A stretch of 64,000 nt of DNA from Streptomyces sp. NBC_01716 (GCF_036248275.1 NZ_CP109181.1:5642001-5706000); one strand, 5' to 3'. Counted from the stretch's first letter, positions 52,284 to 62,460 are shown. The notes: generated by a model from the sequence alone, not told the origin. A program made the numbers and translations.

Positions 52284-53693
52284 CTACGCGCCGGTGGGAG
52301 CCGGGAGCGATGCCGCGCCCGACTCGTACAGCGCGTGTGCCGCCCGCATCACCAGCGCGTCCGCGTGACGGGCACCGATCAGCTGGAGGCCGATCGGCAG
52401 CCCGTCCGCGTCCACCCCGCACGGCACGGTCGCCGCGGGCTGCTGGGTCAGATTGAAGGGGTACGTGAACGGGGTCCAGCCGGTCCAGCGGTGGTGCCCC
52501 GAGCCCTTCGGCACCTCGGCGCCCGCCTCGAAGGCGGTGATCGGCAGGGTCGGCGTGACCAGCAGGTCGTACGTCTCGTGGAACCGGCCGAGCCGCCGGC
52601 CCAGCTCCATCCGCGCGTCCACGGCCGCCAGATAGTCCAGCGCGCTCGCCCCGGAACCCGTCGCGACGATCTCCTTCAGCCCCGGGTCGAGCAGCTCGCG
52701 CTGCGCGTCGCCGAGCGACTGCGTCACCCGGGCCGCGCCCGTGAACCACAGCGTGTGGAACGCCTCCACCGGGTCCGAGATGTCCGGGTCGGCCTCCTCG
52801 ATGTACGCGCCCAGCTCCGCGAGCCGCGCCACCCCGCGCCGTACCGCCGCCGCCACGTCCGGCCGCACCGCGACCTGGCCGCCGAACGACGGCGAGTACC
52901 CGATCCGCAGCCCCGCCACCCCGTCGGCCAGGACGGCGCCGATGCCCGGCGCCGGGGCGAGCTGCGACCAGTCCCGCCAGTCCGGGCCGCTGATGACGTC
53001 GAGCAGCAGCGCGGCGTCGGCGGCGTCCCGCGCCATCGGACCGGCGTGCGCCAGCGTGCCGAACGCGCTGGACGGGAAGAGCGGGATCCGCCCGTAGGTG
53101 GGCTTGAGCCCGAAAATGCCGCAGAAGGACGCGGGGATCCGGACCGAGCCGCCGCCGTCGGTACCGATCGACAGCGGAGCCGCGCCGAGCGCCACCGCCG
53201 TCGCGCTGCCGCCGCTGGACCCGCCGGCGGTCCTGGACAGGTCGTACGGATTACGGGTCACCCCGCTCAGCGGCGAGTCCGTGACACCCTTCCAGCCGAA
53301 CTCCGGTGTCGTGGTCTTGCCGACGAGGACCGCGCCGTGCTCGCGCAGCCGCGCCACCGCGGGCGCGTCGTCGTTCCAGGGACCGGCCGGATCGACCGTC
53401 CGGCTCCCGCGTAGGGTCGGCCCGCCACGCTGGAGGAACATGTCCTTCACCGAGACGGGGACCCCGTCGAGCAGCCCCCGGGGCTCCTTCCCGCGCCACC
53501 GGACGGTGGACTCCTCGGCGGCGGCCAGCGCCGCATCGGCGTCGACCCGGACGAAGGCGTTGACGAGCGGTTCGATCGCCTCGATCCGGTCCAGCGTGGC
53601 ACGCGCCACGTCGACCGGTGAGAAGTCGCCTCTCTCGTAGCCGGCCAGCAGCTGTCGAGCGGTGAGATCGGTCAGGAACATGGACTCAGTCAT
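52284..53693 (-). CDS. amidase (amidase signature family)
   Basis: A 469-residue amidase-signature enzyme with the Ser-cisSer-Lys triad: Lys in VPVSVKDMF, cis-Ser in TDGGGSVRIPASFCG, and the nucleophile Ser in TAGGSSGGSATAVALG. It hydrolyses an amide to acid and ammonia; substrate unknown. The start overlaps the end of the hydroxyacid dehydrogenase gene by 8 bases, so the two are co-translated, suggesting successive steps in breakdown of the compound imported by the neighbouring transporter. Confidence 0.92.
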   Translation of the reverse strand: MTESMFLTDLTARQLLAGYERGDFSPVDVARATLDRIEAIEPLVNAFVRVDADAALAAAEESTVRWRGKEPRGLLDGVPVSVKDMFLQRGGPTLRGSRTVDPAGPWNDDAPAVARLREHGAVLVGKTTTPEFGWKGVTDSPLSGVTRNPYDLSRTAGGSSGGSATAVALGAAPLSIGTDGGGSVRIPASFCGIFGLKPTYGRIPLFPSSAFGTLAHAGPMARDAADAALLLDVISGPDWRDWSQLAPAPGIGAVLADGVAGLRIGYSPSFGGQVAVRPDVAAAVRRGVARLAELGAYIEEADPDISDPVEAFHTLWFTGAARVTQSLGDAQRELLDPGLKEIVATGSGASALDYLAAVDARMELGRRLGRFHETYDLLVTPTLPITAFEAGAEVPKGSGHHRWTGWTPFTYPFNLTQQPAATVPCGVDADGLPIGLQLIGARHADALVMRAAHALYESGAASLPAPTGA

Positions 53694-54636
53694 GCATGGG
53701 GACGTACCCACGTTTCTTGTCCACCACGTTAGGCAATGGCTTTCCGGACGCCCAGATGTCGTAAAGCTCGACGAACTGCTCGCCCAGTCGGTCGCGCCAG
53801 CCCACGGTGTCGCCGCTCATGTGCGGCGACACGATCAGGCCGGGCACGTCCCACAGACGGCTCTGCGGATCGAGCGGCTCGGCCTCGAAGACATCGAGGG
53901 CCGCGCCCGCGATCCAGCGCTTGGACACGGCGTCCACGAGCGCGTTCTCGTCCACGAGCTGACCGCGCCCCACATTGATGAAGCGCGCGGACGGCTGCAT
54001 CAGACCGAAGAGACGCGCGCCGAACATGCCGCGCGTGCTCTCCGTGAGCGGCGCCGCGCAGATCACCCAGTCGGACCGGGTCAGCAGCCGGTCCAGCTCG
54101 TCGGCGCCGTGGATACCCGGGCGCGCCGTGCGGCCGGTGACCGCCACTGTCAGGCCGAGCGCCCTCAGCGTGTCGGCGACCGCCCGGCCGATCGGACCCG
54201 CGCCGACGACGGTCGCACGGCTGCCGGCGACCCGCAGTCCCTCACGGTGGCGCCAGCGCCGCTGGCGCTGGAGTTCGAGAGTTCCCGGCAGATCCTTGGC
54301 CATGGCAAGGACCAGAGCCGCCACGTATTCGGCAATGGGCTCCTCGAAGATGCCACGGGCGTTAGTCACCAATGTTTCGGAGTTGATCAGCTCGGGACTG
54401 AGCAGCCGGTCCACACCGGCGCTCGCCGTGTGGACCCAGACCGGCCGTGGGCCGTCCCCCGGCCAGGCGAGCCGGATCGCGTCCGAAGTGAAGTCCCACG
54501 CCAACAGGACGTCGGCCAGGGGGAGTTGAGCGGCGAGGGTGGAGTCGTCCGCGTACACGACCCGGGCTCGGCCGGTCAGCCGGCCGAGGCGCGGCGGCGG
54601 ATCGGCACCCAGGACGAGAAGGGTTGGTTCGGCCAT
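53686..54636 (-). CDS. D-2-hydroxyacid dehydrogenase
   Basis: The 316-residue NAD-dependent dehydrogenase has substrate-loop SAGVDRLLSPEL, the Rossmann motif VVGAGPIGRAVADTL, the catalytic Arg region INVGRGQLVDENAL, Glu in FEAEPLDPQSRLW and catalytic His in VSPHMSGDT. It would reduce a 2-keto acid or oxidise a D-2-hydroxy acid. AAGGG precedes the chosen ATG by 8 bases. It leads the operon with the amidase and is divergent from the maleate-isomerase-like pair. Confidence 0.9.
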   Translation of the reverse strand: MAEPTLLVLGADPPPRLGRLTGRARVVYADDSTLAAQLPLADVLLAWDFTSDAIRLAWPGDGPRPVWVHTASAGVDRLLSPELINSETLVTNARGIFEEPIAEYVAALVLAMAKDLPGTLELQRQRRWRHREGLRVAGSRATVVGAGPIGRAVADTLRALGLTVAVTGRTARPGIHGADELDRLLTRSDWVICAAPLTESTRGMFGARLFGLMQPSARFINVGRGQLVDENALVDAVSKRWIAGAALDVFEAEPLDPQSRLWDVPGLIVSPHMSGDTVGWRDRLGEQFVELYDIWASGKPLPNVVDKKRGYVPMHD

Positions 54637-54706
54637 CGGGAGTGCCCTTCTGAGCGGGGCGGGGATTTCCCCGAGGAAAACTCTTGCAACGTATTTCCTG
54701 TGCGGA

Positions 54707-54736
54707 TTGACCACGCTCGCATTTACCTCCTACCGT
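54707..54736 (+). promoter_or_regulatory. candidate promoter of the maleate-isomerase-like operon
   Basis: TTGACC (54707-54712) and TACCGT (54731-54736) are separated by 18 bases and lie about 30 bases before the ATG. The -35 match is good and the -10 weak, in the usual Streptomyces range. Confidence 0.45.
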
Positions 54737-54767
54737 CGTCAACAACAGCCAAAAGGGGGGCCGTGCC

Positions 54768-55769
54768 ATGGATGTCTCCTTTCTGGGCGGACCGCAGCCG
54801 CAGCGTGGTGTCGGTGTGGTCGCCCCATTCGATTTCGCTCTTGATCGTGAACTCTGGCGTTGGATGCCGGACGAGATCTCGCTGCGCCTGACGAGGACGC
54901 CCTACGTCCCCGTCGAGGTGTCGCTGGACCTTGCCCGCCTCGTGAGTGAGCACGAGACCCTCGGAGAAGCGGTGCGGGCCCTGGGAGCGTCCGAACCGGA
55001 GGTGATCGCGTACGCCTGCACGTCCGGCAGCTTCGTCGGCGGTGTCGTCGGCGAGCGGGCCATGACCGAGGCGATGACCAGGGCGGGCGAGGTGCCCTCG
55101 CTCACCACGTCGGGCGCGCTCCTCGAAGCGCTGGAGGAGCTGGGCGCGAAACGGATCGCCCTGGTCACGCCCTATACGGAGTCGGTCACCGAGTCGCTGG
55201 AGGACTACCTGGCGGAGGCCGGGGTAACCGTCACGGGTCGCGCCTTCCTGGGGCTGACCCGGCACATCTGGAAGGTGCCGTACCGGTCGGTCGTGGACAT
55301 GGCGCGGCAGGCCGTCGTCGGTGCGGCCGACGCGCTGTTCATCAGCTGCACGAACCTGCCGACGTACGACGCGATCCCCCAGTTGGAGGCTGAGCTGAGG
55401 ATGCCGGTGCTGTCGGCGAACCAGGTCACGATGTGGGCGGCCCTGCGCAGAATCGGCGCGCACGCGGTCGGCCCGTATCAGGGCCTGCTGCTCGACCCGC
55501 CTCCGGTGCGCCACGTGCCTACGCTGGAAGTAATGGGAGACCTCTCCGAGATCTCGGACATTCCCGTGGTCCCGATCTCCGAGATCGCCCGGATCAACGA
55601 GATCTCCGAGATCGGCGACATCCCCGGCATGGCGGAGATGGAGCGGGCGGAGAAGGAGCGGATGGAACCGGTCCAGCAGATGCAGGACAGCCAGCCGGGC
55701 CAGCCCGGTGAGTGGGCGCAGCCCTCCCAGCCGGACGCTCCGACCGAGGAACAGGAAGGGTGGACATGA
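54768..55769 (+). CDS. maleate isomerase / EutA-like Asp-Glu racemase family protein with repetitive tail
   Basis: The 333-residue protein has the racemase-family core in residues ~15-235, with both cysteines of the family: AYACTSGSF and FISCTNLPTYDAI, then LSANQVTMWAALR. Related enzymes isomerise maleate to fumarate or decarboxylate arylmalonates; EutA of ectoine operons belongs here. The last ~80 residues are a low-complexity tail with recurring SEI/DIP units followed by Gln/Pro-rich sequence, not found in the family core. It overlaps the next, paralogous gene by ATGA. Confidence 0.85.
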   Translation: MDVSFLGGPQPQRGVGVVAPFDFALDRELWRWMPDEISLRLTRTPYVPVEVSLDLARLVSEHETLGEAVRALGASEPEVIAYACTSGSFVGGVVGERAMTEAMTRAGEVPSLTTSGALLEALEELGAKRIALVTPYTESVTESLEDYLAEAGVTVTGRAFLGLTRHIWKVPYRSVVDMARQAVVGAADALFISCTNLPTYDAIPQLEAELRMPVLSANQVTMWAALRRIGAHAVGPYQGLLLDPPPVRHVPTLEVMGDLSEISDIPVVPISEIARINEISEIGDIPGMAEMERAEKERMEPVQQMQDSQPGQPGEWAQPSQPDAPTEEQEGWT

Positions 55770-56485
55770 CGACCGTCGGACTTCTCTACCCCGGCCACTC
55801 CGCCGAGGACGACTACCCCCGGCTGGAGATGCTCTTCGACAGCGACATCAGACTGCCCCTCGTCCACACCGACATCGGCGAGGACGCCCACCGCGTGGAC
55901 GCGCTCCTGGAAATGGGCTCGGCGCGGCGGCTGGCGGACGGTGTCGAGGAGCTGCGGATGGCGGGCGCCGAGTCCGTGGTCTGGGCGTGCACGAGCGGCA
56001 GCTTCGTGTACGGCTGGGACGGCGCGCACGAGCAGGCCCGCACGCTGGCGATGGAGGCGGGACTGCCGGCTTCGAGCACGTCCTTCGCCTTCGCGCACGC
56101 GGTCCAGGCGCTGGGCGCCCGGAAGGTCGCGGTCGCCGCGACGTATCCGGAGGACGTCGCTGGCTACTTCGCCGCCTTCCTGAAGTCGGCGGGCATCGAG
56201 GTGGTCTCCACGCGCGGCAGCGGCATCATCACGGCGGCCGAGGTCGGCACCTGGGGCCGGGACGAGGTACTGGCCCTGGCCCGGGAGGGTGACCACCCGG
56301 ACGCGGAAGTCCTTCTCCTGCCGGACACGGCGCTGCACACCGTGGCGTATCTGCCGGAGCTGGAGGAGGCCGTGGGCAAGCCGGTCCTCACCGCGAACCA
56401 GGTCACGGTCTGGGAGGGCCTGCGCCTGGTCGAGCGGCACGCGTGGGCCCCGAAGCTGGGGACGCTCTTCGCGAGCCGGGAGTAG
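55766..56485 (+). CDS. maleate isomerase-like paralogue lacking the second catalytic Cys
   Basis: This 239-residue paralogue shares the family core (VVWACTSGSFVYGWDGA; LTANQVTVWEGLRL). The second active-site cysteine is missing: where the upstream paralogue has ISCTNLPTYD this has LPDTALHTVAYL. With one Cys a racemase-type two-base mechanism is unlikely; a decarboxylase- or isomerase-like reaction or a heteromer with the upstream protein is possible. The ATG overlaps the previous stop, with AGGAAGGG upstream. Confidence 0.82.
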   Translation: MTTVGLLYPGHSAEDDYPRLEMLFDSDIRLPLVHTDIGEDAHRVDALLEMGSARRLADGVEELRMAGAESVVWACTSGSFVYGWDGAHEQARTLAMEAGLPASSTSFAFAHAVQALGARKVAVAATYPEDVAGYFAAFLKSAGIEVVSTRGSGIITAAEVGTWGRDEVLALAREGDHPDAEVLLLPDTALHTVAYLPELEEAVGKPVLTANQVTVWEGLRLVERHAWAPKLGTLFASRE

Positions 56486-56646
56486 GCGCGGATCTTGGGG
56501 CTCACCGGGTCCGGTCCTCGGCCTGGTGCCGGGTGCGGGTGCGGTCTTGGTCTGGTGCGGTCCTGGTCCGGTCCCGGGAATAAAACGGAGCCGTCCTCCT
56601 GTTGGCGGGAGTCGTACTTGATTTCCGCTCAGGAGGGCTCCCACCG

Positions 56647-57708
<1,062 letters not shown>

Positions 57709-57734
57709 CCACGGGACGTACCGCGCGTCCGGAC

Positions 57735-57764
57735 CCGGGCTCCCACCCACAGGTGGGAGCCCGG
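57735..57764 (+). terminator. terminator after the LLM oxidoreductase
   Basis: CCGGGCTCCCACC and GGTGGGAGCCCGG form a perfect 13-bp stem with a CACA loop, 26 bases after the stop codon. Confidence 0.87.
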
Positions 57765-57855
57765 CGCGCGGTACGCGAGGATGCTCGGTGACACGCCCGA
57801 CGGCCGCTCGCGGACCCGCCGGGCACGCACCGGGATACGGAACAGAGGTCGAGCC

Positions 57856-58785
57856 ATGTCGCTGCATGTCGTCGTCGGCGCGGGTCCCGTGGGCACGGCC
57901 ACCGCCCGCCTGCTCGCCGACTCGGGCGACCGAGTCCGCCTGATCACCCGCTCCGGCGGCGGCCCCGAGCACGAGGGCATCGAGCGGGTCGCGGCCGACG
58001 CCTCCGACGCGGCCACCCTCACCCGCCACACCGCGGACGCCACCACTCTCTTCAGCTGCGGCGGCCCGGCCTACCACCGGTGGGCGACCGACTGGCCGCC
58101 GCTGGGCGCGGCGCTGATCGGCGCCGCCGAAGCCAGTGGCGCCGTGCTGGTCACCACCGGGAACCTCTACGGGTACGGACCCGTGGACGCCCCGATGACC
58201 GAGCAGACGCCCCAGCGGCCGAACTCCGTCAAGGGCCGGGTCCGCGCGAAGCTGTGGGCGGACGCGCTCGCCGCCCACGAGGCGGGCCGGATCCGTACCG
58301 CCGAGGTGCGCGGCTCCGACTACCTCGGCGCCGGAGTGACCTCCACCGCCACCGTCCTGCTCCTGCCGAAGGTGCTGGCCGGGAAGAAGGCGTCGGCGCC
58401 CGGGGACCTGGACGCGCCGCACAGCTGGACGTACGTGGGTGACGTCGCCCGCACCCTGGTGGCGGTCGCGGCGGACGAGAGCGCCTGGGGCAGGCCCTGG
58501 CACGTACCGTCCCCGCCGCCGGTGTCCGTGCGCGCCCTGGCCGTCCGCGCCGCCGAACTGATCGGGGCCCCGGCCCCGCGCCTGGCGGCGATTCCCGCGC
58601 CGCTGCTCAGGATCGCCGGGCTGTTCAACACCGACGCCCGCGAGGTCTGGGAGATCCGCTACCAGAGCGCGGCGCCGTTCGTGCTCGACTCGTCGGCGGC
58701 CACGGCGGCTTTCGGCATCACGCCCGCCTCCACCGACGACGCGCTCCTGGAGACCATGAAGGACCTGCGGGCCCGCGCCGCCTGA
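57856..58785 (+). CDS. NAD-dependent epimerase/dehydratase-like protein
   Basis: The 309-residue protein begins with a Rossmann motif (VVVGAGPVGTATARLLADSG) and continues as an extended short-chain dehydrogenase: VLVTTGNLYGYGP, with a YxxxK-like region altered to VKGRVRAKLWADAL, and HSWTYVGDVARTLVAVA. The classical catalytic Tyr-Lys pair is not evident, so it may be an NAD(P)-binding protein with changed activity. AGAGGTCGAGCC precedes the ATG. The substrate is unknown. Confidence 0.8.
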   Translation: MSLHVVVGAGPVGTATARLLADSGDRVRLITRSGGGPEHEGIERVAADASDAATLTRHTADATTLFSCGGPAYHRWATDWPPLGAALIGAAEASGAVLVTTGNLYGYGPVDAPMTEQTPQRPNSVKGRVRAKLWADALAAHEAGRIRTAEVRGSDYLGAGVTSTATVLLLPKVLAGKKASAPGDLDAPHSWTYVGDVARTLVAVAADESAWGRPWHVPSPPPVSVRALAVRAAELIGAPAPRLAAIPAPLLRIAGLFNTDAREVWEIRYQSAAPFVLDSSAATAAFGITPASTDDALLETMKDLRARAA

Positions 58786-58806
58786 CCGCAAGTGGCGGGG
58801 CCCGAG

Positions 58807-60717
58807 TCAGACCTTCAGCGGTCCTGCCCCGATCATCTCCGCGATCAGCTCCGGCCCCACCGCCCGCGAGTACAGCCAGCCCTGCCCGGTGTCGCACCCG
58901 ATCCTGCGCAGGCGCGCCGCCTGCCCCGCCGTCTCCACGCACTCCGCCGTGACCGTCAGGCCCAGCCGGTGGGCGAGATGGACCAGCGTCTCGACGATCG
59001 TCTCGTCCGCCGGATTGGGGTGCGCGCCCCCGTCGTAACGGAAGCCCCGTACGAAGGAGCCGTCCAGCTTCAGTACGGAGACGGGCAGCCGGCTCAGATA
59101 GGCGAGGTTCGAATAGCCGGTCCCGAAGTCGTCGATGGCGATCCGCACGCCCATGTCGCTCAGCGCCTGGAGTGCCTGGAGCGGCCGGCCCGCCGAGCCC
59201 ATCACCGCGGACTCGGTCAGCTCCAGTTGCAGCAGACACGGCGCCAGACCTGTCTCGGCGAGGATCGCGGCCACATCGGCCACCAGGTCGGAGTCCCAGA
59301 CCTGCCGTACGGCGACGTTGACGCTCACGAACAGCGGGCGCTCCGCCGGGTGGTCCCGCTGCCACTGCCGGGCCTGGAGACACGCTGTACGCAGCACCCA
59401 CCGCCCGAGCTGCACGATCGAGCCGTCCTCCTCGGCGATCCCGATGAAGCGGTCGGGCGCGAGGACACCGAACTGCGGATGGCTCCAGCGCACCAGCGCC
59501 TCCACGCCCTGGACCGCTCCGTCGGCCATCCCCACCAGCGGCTGGTACTGGAGCACGAACTCCTCACGCTCGACCGCCGGACGCAGCGTGGACGACAGCG
59601 CCTGGCGGGTCATCCGGTGCGCGTTGCGCTCCGGGTCGAAAAGGGTCCAGCGTGCCTTGCCGTCCGCCTTCGCCCAGTAGAGCGTCGTGTCGGCGACCTG
59701 CATCAGACCGGTGGGAGTGGTGCCGTCGGCGGCCCGTTCGACGACGCCGATGGACGCCGAGACCGAGAGCCGCTGGCCGGCCAGGTCGAAGGGGAGCTGG
59801 AGCGCGGCGAGTACGGTGCGGGCGAGGTCGGCGAGCTGTTCCGTACCGGCCGAGTCCTCGACCAGGACCGCGAACTCGTCGCCGCCGAGGCGTGCCACGA
59901 GATGGCTGCCGCCGCGGCTGTGGCCGTCGCTGTCGGCGCACTCGGTGAGCCGGCTCGCGACGGCGGCGAGCAGCCGGTCGCCGACCCGGTGCCCGAGGGT
60001 GTCGTTGACGGCCTTGAACCCGTCCAGATCGAGGTAGCAGAGACCGATCCGCCCTGTTCTGCCATGGTCGTACGACGATTCGAGCGCGGCGGAGAGCCGC
60101 TCGAAGAACAGCGTGCGGTTGGGGAGCCGGGTCACCGGGTCGTGCATCTGGAGGTGCCGGATCCTGGCCTGGAGTTCGCGCCGCTCGCTGATGTCCGAGA
60201 GGGAGAGCAGCACGGTGCCGCCGTCGGGCAGGGGCGCGACGGTGACCTCGGCCCAGAGCGTGCGGCCGTCGGGGTGCTTGAGGCGGCGGGTGCAGCGGAA
60301 GCGGGAGCGGCGCCCGCGCAGCACTTCGTGGTACGCGTGCCAGGTCCGGTCGTCCGAGGCGAGGTCGACCAGGTCGGCGGCGGCCCGGTCGCGCAGCTCG
60401 GCGCGCTCGCTGCCGACCAGTTCCGCGAGGGCGTCGTTGGCGGTGACGACCGTCCCGCGGCGGTCCACGACGGCCATGGGGAGCCGGGCGGCGTTGAAGG
60501 CCGCGCGGTAGTCGCGCAGGTCGCGGTCGGCGCGGTCGGCGCGGTGGCCGGCGGGGGTGGGCTGGACGGGCGCGGGGCGGGTGAGTGCCCGCAGCTCACC
60601 GAGGGCGAAGCCCGTACCGTCCAGCATGGCCAGAGCATCACGTTCCGTAACCGAGGGTGCGCCGGAATCGGGTGCCGCGACTGCCGCGGCCCGCGGCCTT
60701 TCGGAGATTCCGCTCAC
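58807..60717 (-). CDS. cdgA: PAS-GGDEF-EAL c-di-GMP protein, CdgA-like
   Basis: A 636-residue cytoplasmic protein with a PAS domain (~65-185), GGDEF domain with intact RLGGDEFAVL (278-282 GGDEF), and EAL domain (from ~370) with EALVRW, IDDFGTGYSNLAYL, and VKLDGSF-like VLKLDGSF. No RxxD inhibitory site precedes GGDEF (RGGS instead). Domain order, no membrane segments and the genomic neighbourhood match S. coelicolor CdgA, a BldD-controlled protein influencing c-di-GMP and development. Whether it makes or degrades c-di-GMP here needs assay; both sites look intact. Confidence 0.88.
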   Translation of the reverse strand: MSGISERPRAAAVAAPDSGAPSVTERDALAMLDGTGFALGELRALTRPAPVQPTPAGHRADRADRDLRDYRAAFNAARLPMAVVDRRGTVVTANDALAELVGSERAELRDRAAADLVDLASDDRTWHAYHEVLRGRRSRFRCTRRLKHPDGRTLWAEVTVAPLPDGGTVLLSLSDISERRELQARIRHLQMHDPVTRLPNRTLFFERLSAALESSYDHGRTGRIGLCYLDLDGFKAVNDTLGHRVGDRLLAAVASRLTECADSDGHSRGGSHLVARLGGDEFAVLVEDSAGTEQLADLARTVLAALQLPFDLAGQRLSVSASIGVVERAADGTTPTGLMQVADTTLYWAKADGKARWTLFDPERNAHRMTRQALSSTLRPAVEREEFVLQYQPLVGMADGAVQGVEALVRWSHPQFGVLAPDRFIGIAEEDGSIVQLGRWVLRTACLQARQWQRDHPAERPLFVSVNVAVRQVWDSDLVADVAAILAETGLAPCLLQLELTESAVMGSAGRPLQALQALSDMGVRIAIDDFGTGYSNLAYLSRLPVSVLKLDGSFVRGFRYDGGAHPNPADETIVETLVHLAHRLGLTVTAECVETAGQAARLRRIGCDTGQGWLYSRAVGPELIAEMIGAGPLKV

Positions 60718-61054
60718 GGCTCGCTCCCGCGGTGCTGTGGTGTCGTACAGGGGGTGATTCGGGATGGTCGGCGCAGATAAGTCTGCCGATCATAGAGGCC
60801 GGGCGGCAGGCCGTTCCAGCTCCCGGCGGTGAACCCGGGCGCGCGAGGTCGACGCCGGGGCGCCGGACGATCGTTTCTGCGCGGCTGCGGCGCGGGATGT
60901 ACGAGGGATGTCTCCGGCCTGACCGATTGTGACTTTCCGTGGTCCACCGGGGGTGTCGCCCCGCTCACCCAACCGGTCCAGGGAAACAGGGCGTTCTCCG
61001 GCGAAAAGGCACAAGGTGGGTGAGCTGTCCCGCATTCCACAGCCGGAGGTCCAC
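60718..61054. other. divergent intergenic region between cdgA-like gene and M6 protease
   Basis: No gene supported. It must contain both promoters. On the cdgA strand ATCACCCCCTGTACGACAC holds one TNACNC-like half of a BldD box, but the second half does not fit well, so I do not call a site. Confidence 0.4.
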
Positions 61055-62299
61055 GTGGAGCGTCGCCCGACACGCGGGGGAGTGGAACGGCCACGCCTGC
61101 GCAGTACCGCCGCGGCCTTCACCTCCCTCGTCGCGGTCGCCGCCACCTCACTGGTGGCCGGCCCCGCCGTGGCGGCGAACTCCGCCGGACCGTGCGCCCT
61201 GCCCCGTACCGCGGCGCACCACTCGCTCGGCCTCGACACCTGGAACGCCTCCTACCCGCGCCCGGCCACGACCCTCGACGCGGTCATGGTCTTCCTGTCC
61301 TTCCCGGACTCGGAGCCACGGCTCGACCCGGCCGAGCTGGTCTCCGACCACTTCCCGGCGACCAGCAGATTCTTCGAGCGGGCCTCGTACGGGAAGTTCG
61401 TCCTGCGCCCGCACCCCCGCCTCCGGTGGATCGACATGCCCCGCCCCTCCACGGACTACGCCATAAGACGCGACTGGGAGCCGGAGATGCGCACCACGTA
61501 TCTCCGGGACGCGCTGGCGGTCGCCGATCCGGTGATCGACTTCTCGCGGTACGACCTCGTCTATCTGGTCGCCGATCCGGACGCGCCCGGCGTGGACTCG
61601 GACGCGACGAAAGTGGTCAACTTCGACCGTCCGCTCACCGCGGACGGCACGGACATCAAGCGCGTCGTCACCGTCTTCGAGCGCCATCCCCCGGACCGCA
61701 ACGTGCTGGCCCATGAGACCGGACACGTATTCGACCTGCCCGACCTCTACCACCGGCCGACCGACGGCAAGGGCGACTGGGACACCCACGTCGGCGACTG
61801 GGACGTGATGGGCAGCCAGTTCGGGCTGGCTCCCGATCTGTTCGGCTGGCACAAATGGAAGCTGGGCTGGCTCGAAAGACGGCAGGTCAGCTGTGTGAAG
61901 CCGACCGGCACCAGCATGCTCACCCTGGAACCGCTGGACACCGCGCCCCCGGTCGGCGCGAGCGCCGGGACGCGGCTCGCGGTGGTCAGGACGGGCGAGA
62001 ACTCGGCCCTGGCGATCGAGGCGCGCGGCTCCACCGGGAACGACTCCACCACCTGCACCGAGGGGGTGCTGATCTACCGGGTGCGGGGCGAGGCCGAGTC
62101 GGGCGGCGGTCCCATCGAGGTGGTGGACGCCCACCCGGACAGCGAGGCCTGCTGGGACCAGTCGGTCTACCCGCCGCTGGCGGACGCGCCGCTGGGGGTC
62201 GGGGAGACGTTCACGGTGCCGGGGGAGGGCACGAAGGTGGAGGTGGCCGACCGTACGCCGGCCGGCGCGTGGACCGTGAAGGTCACGACGGGGGTCTGA
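61055..62299 (+). CDS. secreted M6-type zinc metalloprotease
   Basis: The 414-residue protein has a signal peptide (AAAFTSLVAVAATSLVAGPAVAA) and a metzincin-like catalytic site NVLAHETGHVFDLPDLY, with HExxH and a downstream Asp/His ligand, followed by WDVMGSQFG, the Met-turn seen in M6 (immune inhibitor A-type) proteases. The C-terminal ~150 residues are a beta-sandwich. A GTG start follows GGAGG at 5 bases. It is expected to act outside the cell. Confidence 0.82.
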   Translation: MERRPTRGGVERPRLRSTAAAFTSLVAVAATSLVAGPAVAANSAGPCALPRTAAHHSLGLDTWNASYPRPATTLDAVMVFLSFPDSEPRLDPAELVSDHFPATSRFFERASYGKFVLRPHPRLRWIDMPRPSTDYAIRRDWEPEMRTTYLRDALAVADPVIDFSRYDLVYLVADPDAPGVDSDATKVVNFDRPLTADGTDIKRVVTVFERHPPDRNVLAHETGHVFDLPDLYHRPTDGKGDWDTHVGDWDVMGSQFGLAPDLFGWHKWKLGWLERRQVSCVKPTGTSMLTLEPLDTAPPVGASAGTRLAVVRTGENSALAIEARGSTGNDSTTCTEGVLIYRVRGEAESGGGPIEVVDAHPDSEACWDQSVYPPLADAPLGVGETFTVPGEGTKVEVADRTPAGAWTVKVTTGV

Positions 62300-62349
62300 G
62301 GCCACGGGGGTCTGAGGTCACGACGAGGTCTGACGTCCGTACGTACGAA

Positions 62350-62377
62350 AAAGCCCCCCGCTCTCGCGAGGGGCTTT
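62350..62377 (-). terminator. terminator of the second tRNA-Lys
   Basis: AAAGCCCC and GGGGCTTT form a stem with further pairing inside (CTCGCGAG), 10 bases downstream of the tRNA 3' end on the minus strand. It may also end the convergent M6 protease transcript. Confidence 0.8.
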
Positions 62378-62387
62378 CCCTGTCTGT

Positions 62388-62460
62388 GCGCCGCCAGGGA
62401 CTCGAACCCCGGACCCGCTGATTAAGAGTCAGCTGCTCTAACCAACTGAGCTAGCGGCGC
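62388..62460 (-). tRNA. tRNA-Lys (anticodon CTT), second identical copy
   Basis: All 73 bases equal those of the tRNA at 43.1 kb, with the same acceptor stem, CTT anticodon and T arm. The identity continues for about 8 bases beyond the 5' end of the tRNA (CTGCTGAC as read on the plus strand) and then stops. Its downstream terminator differs from that of the other copy. Confidence 0.97.

Noticed and set aside
60730-60790. Possible BldD box upstream of the cdgA-like gene
   Set aside because: Only one half-site fits TNACNC at a sensible spacing; the second half does not match.
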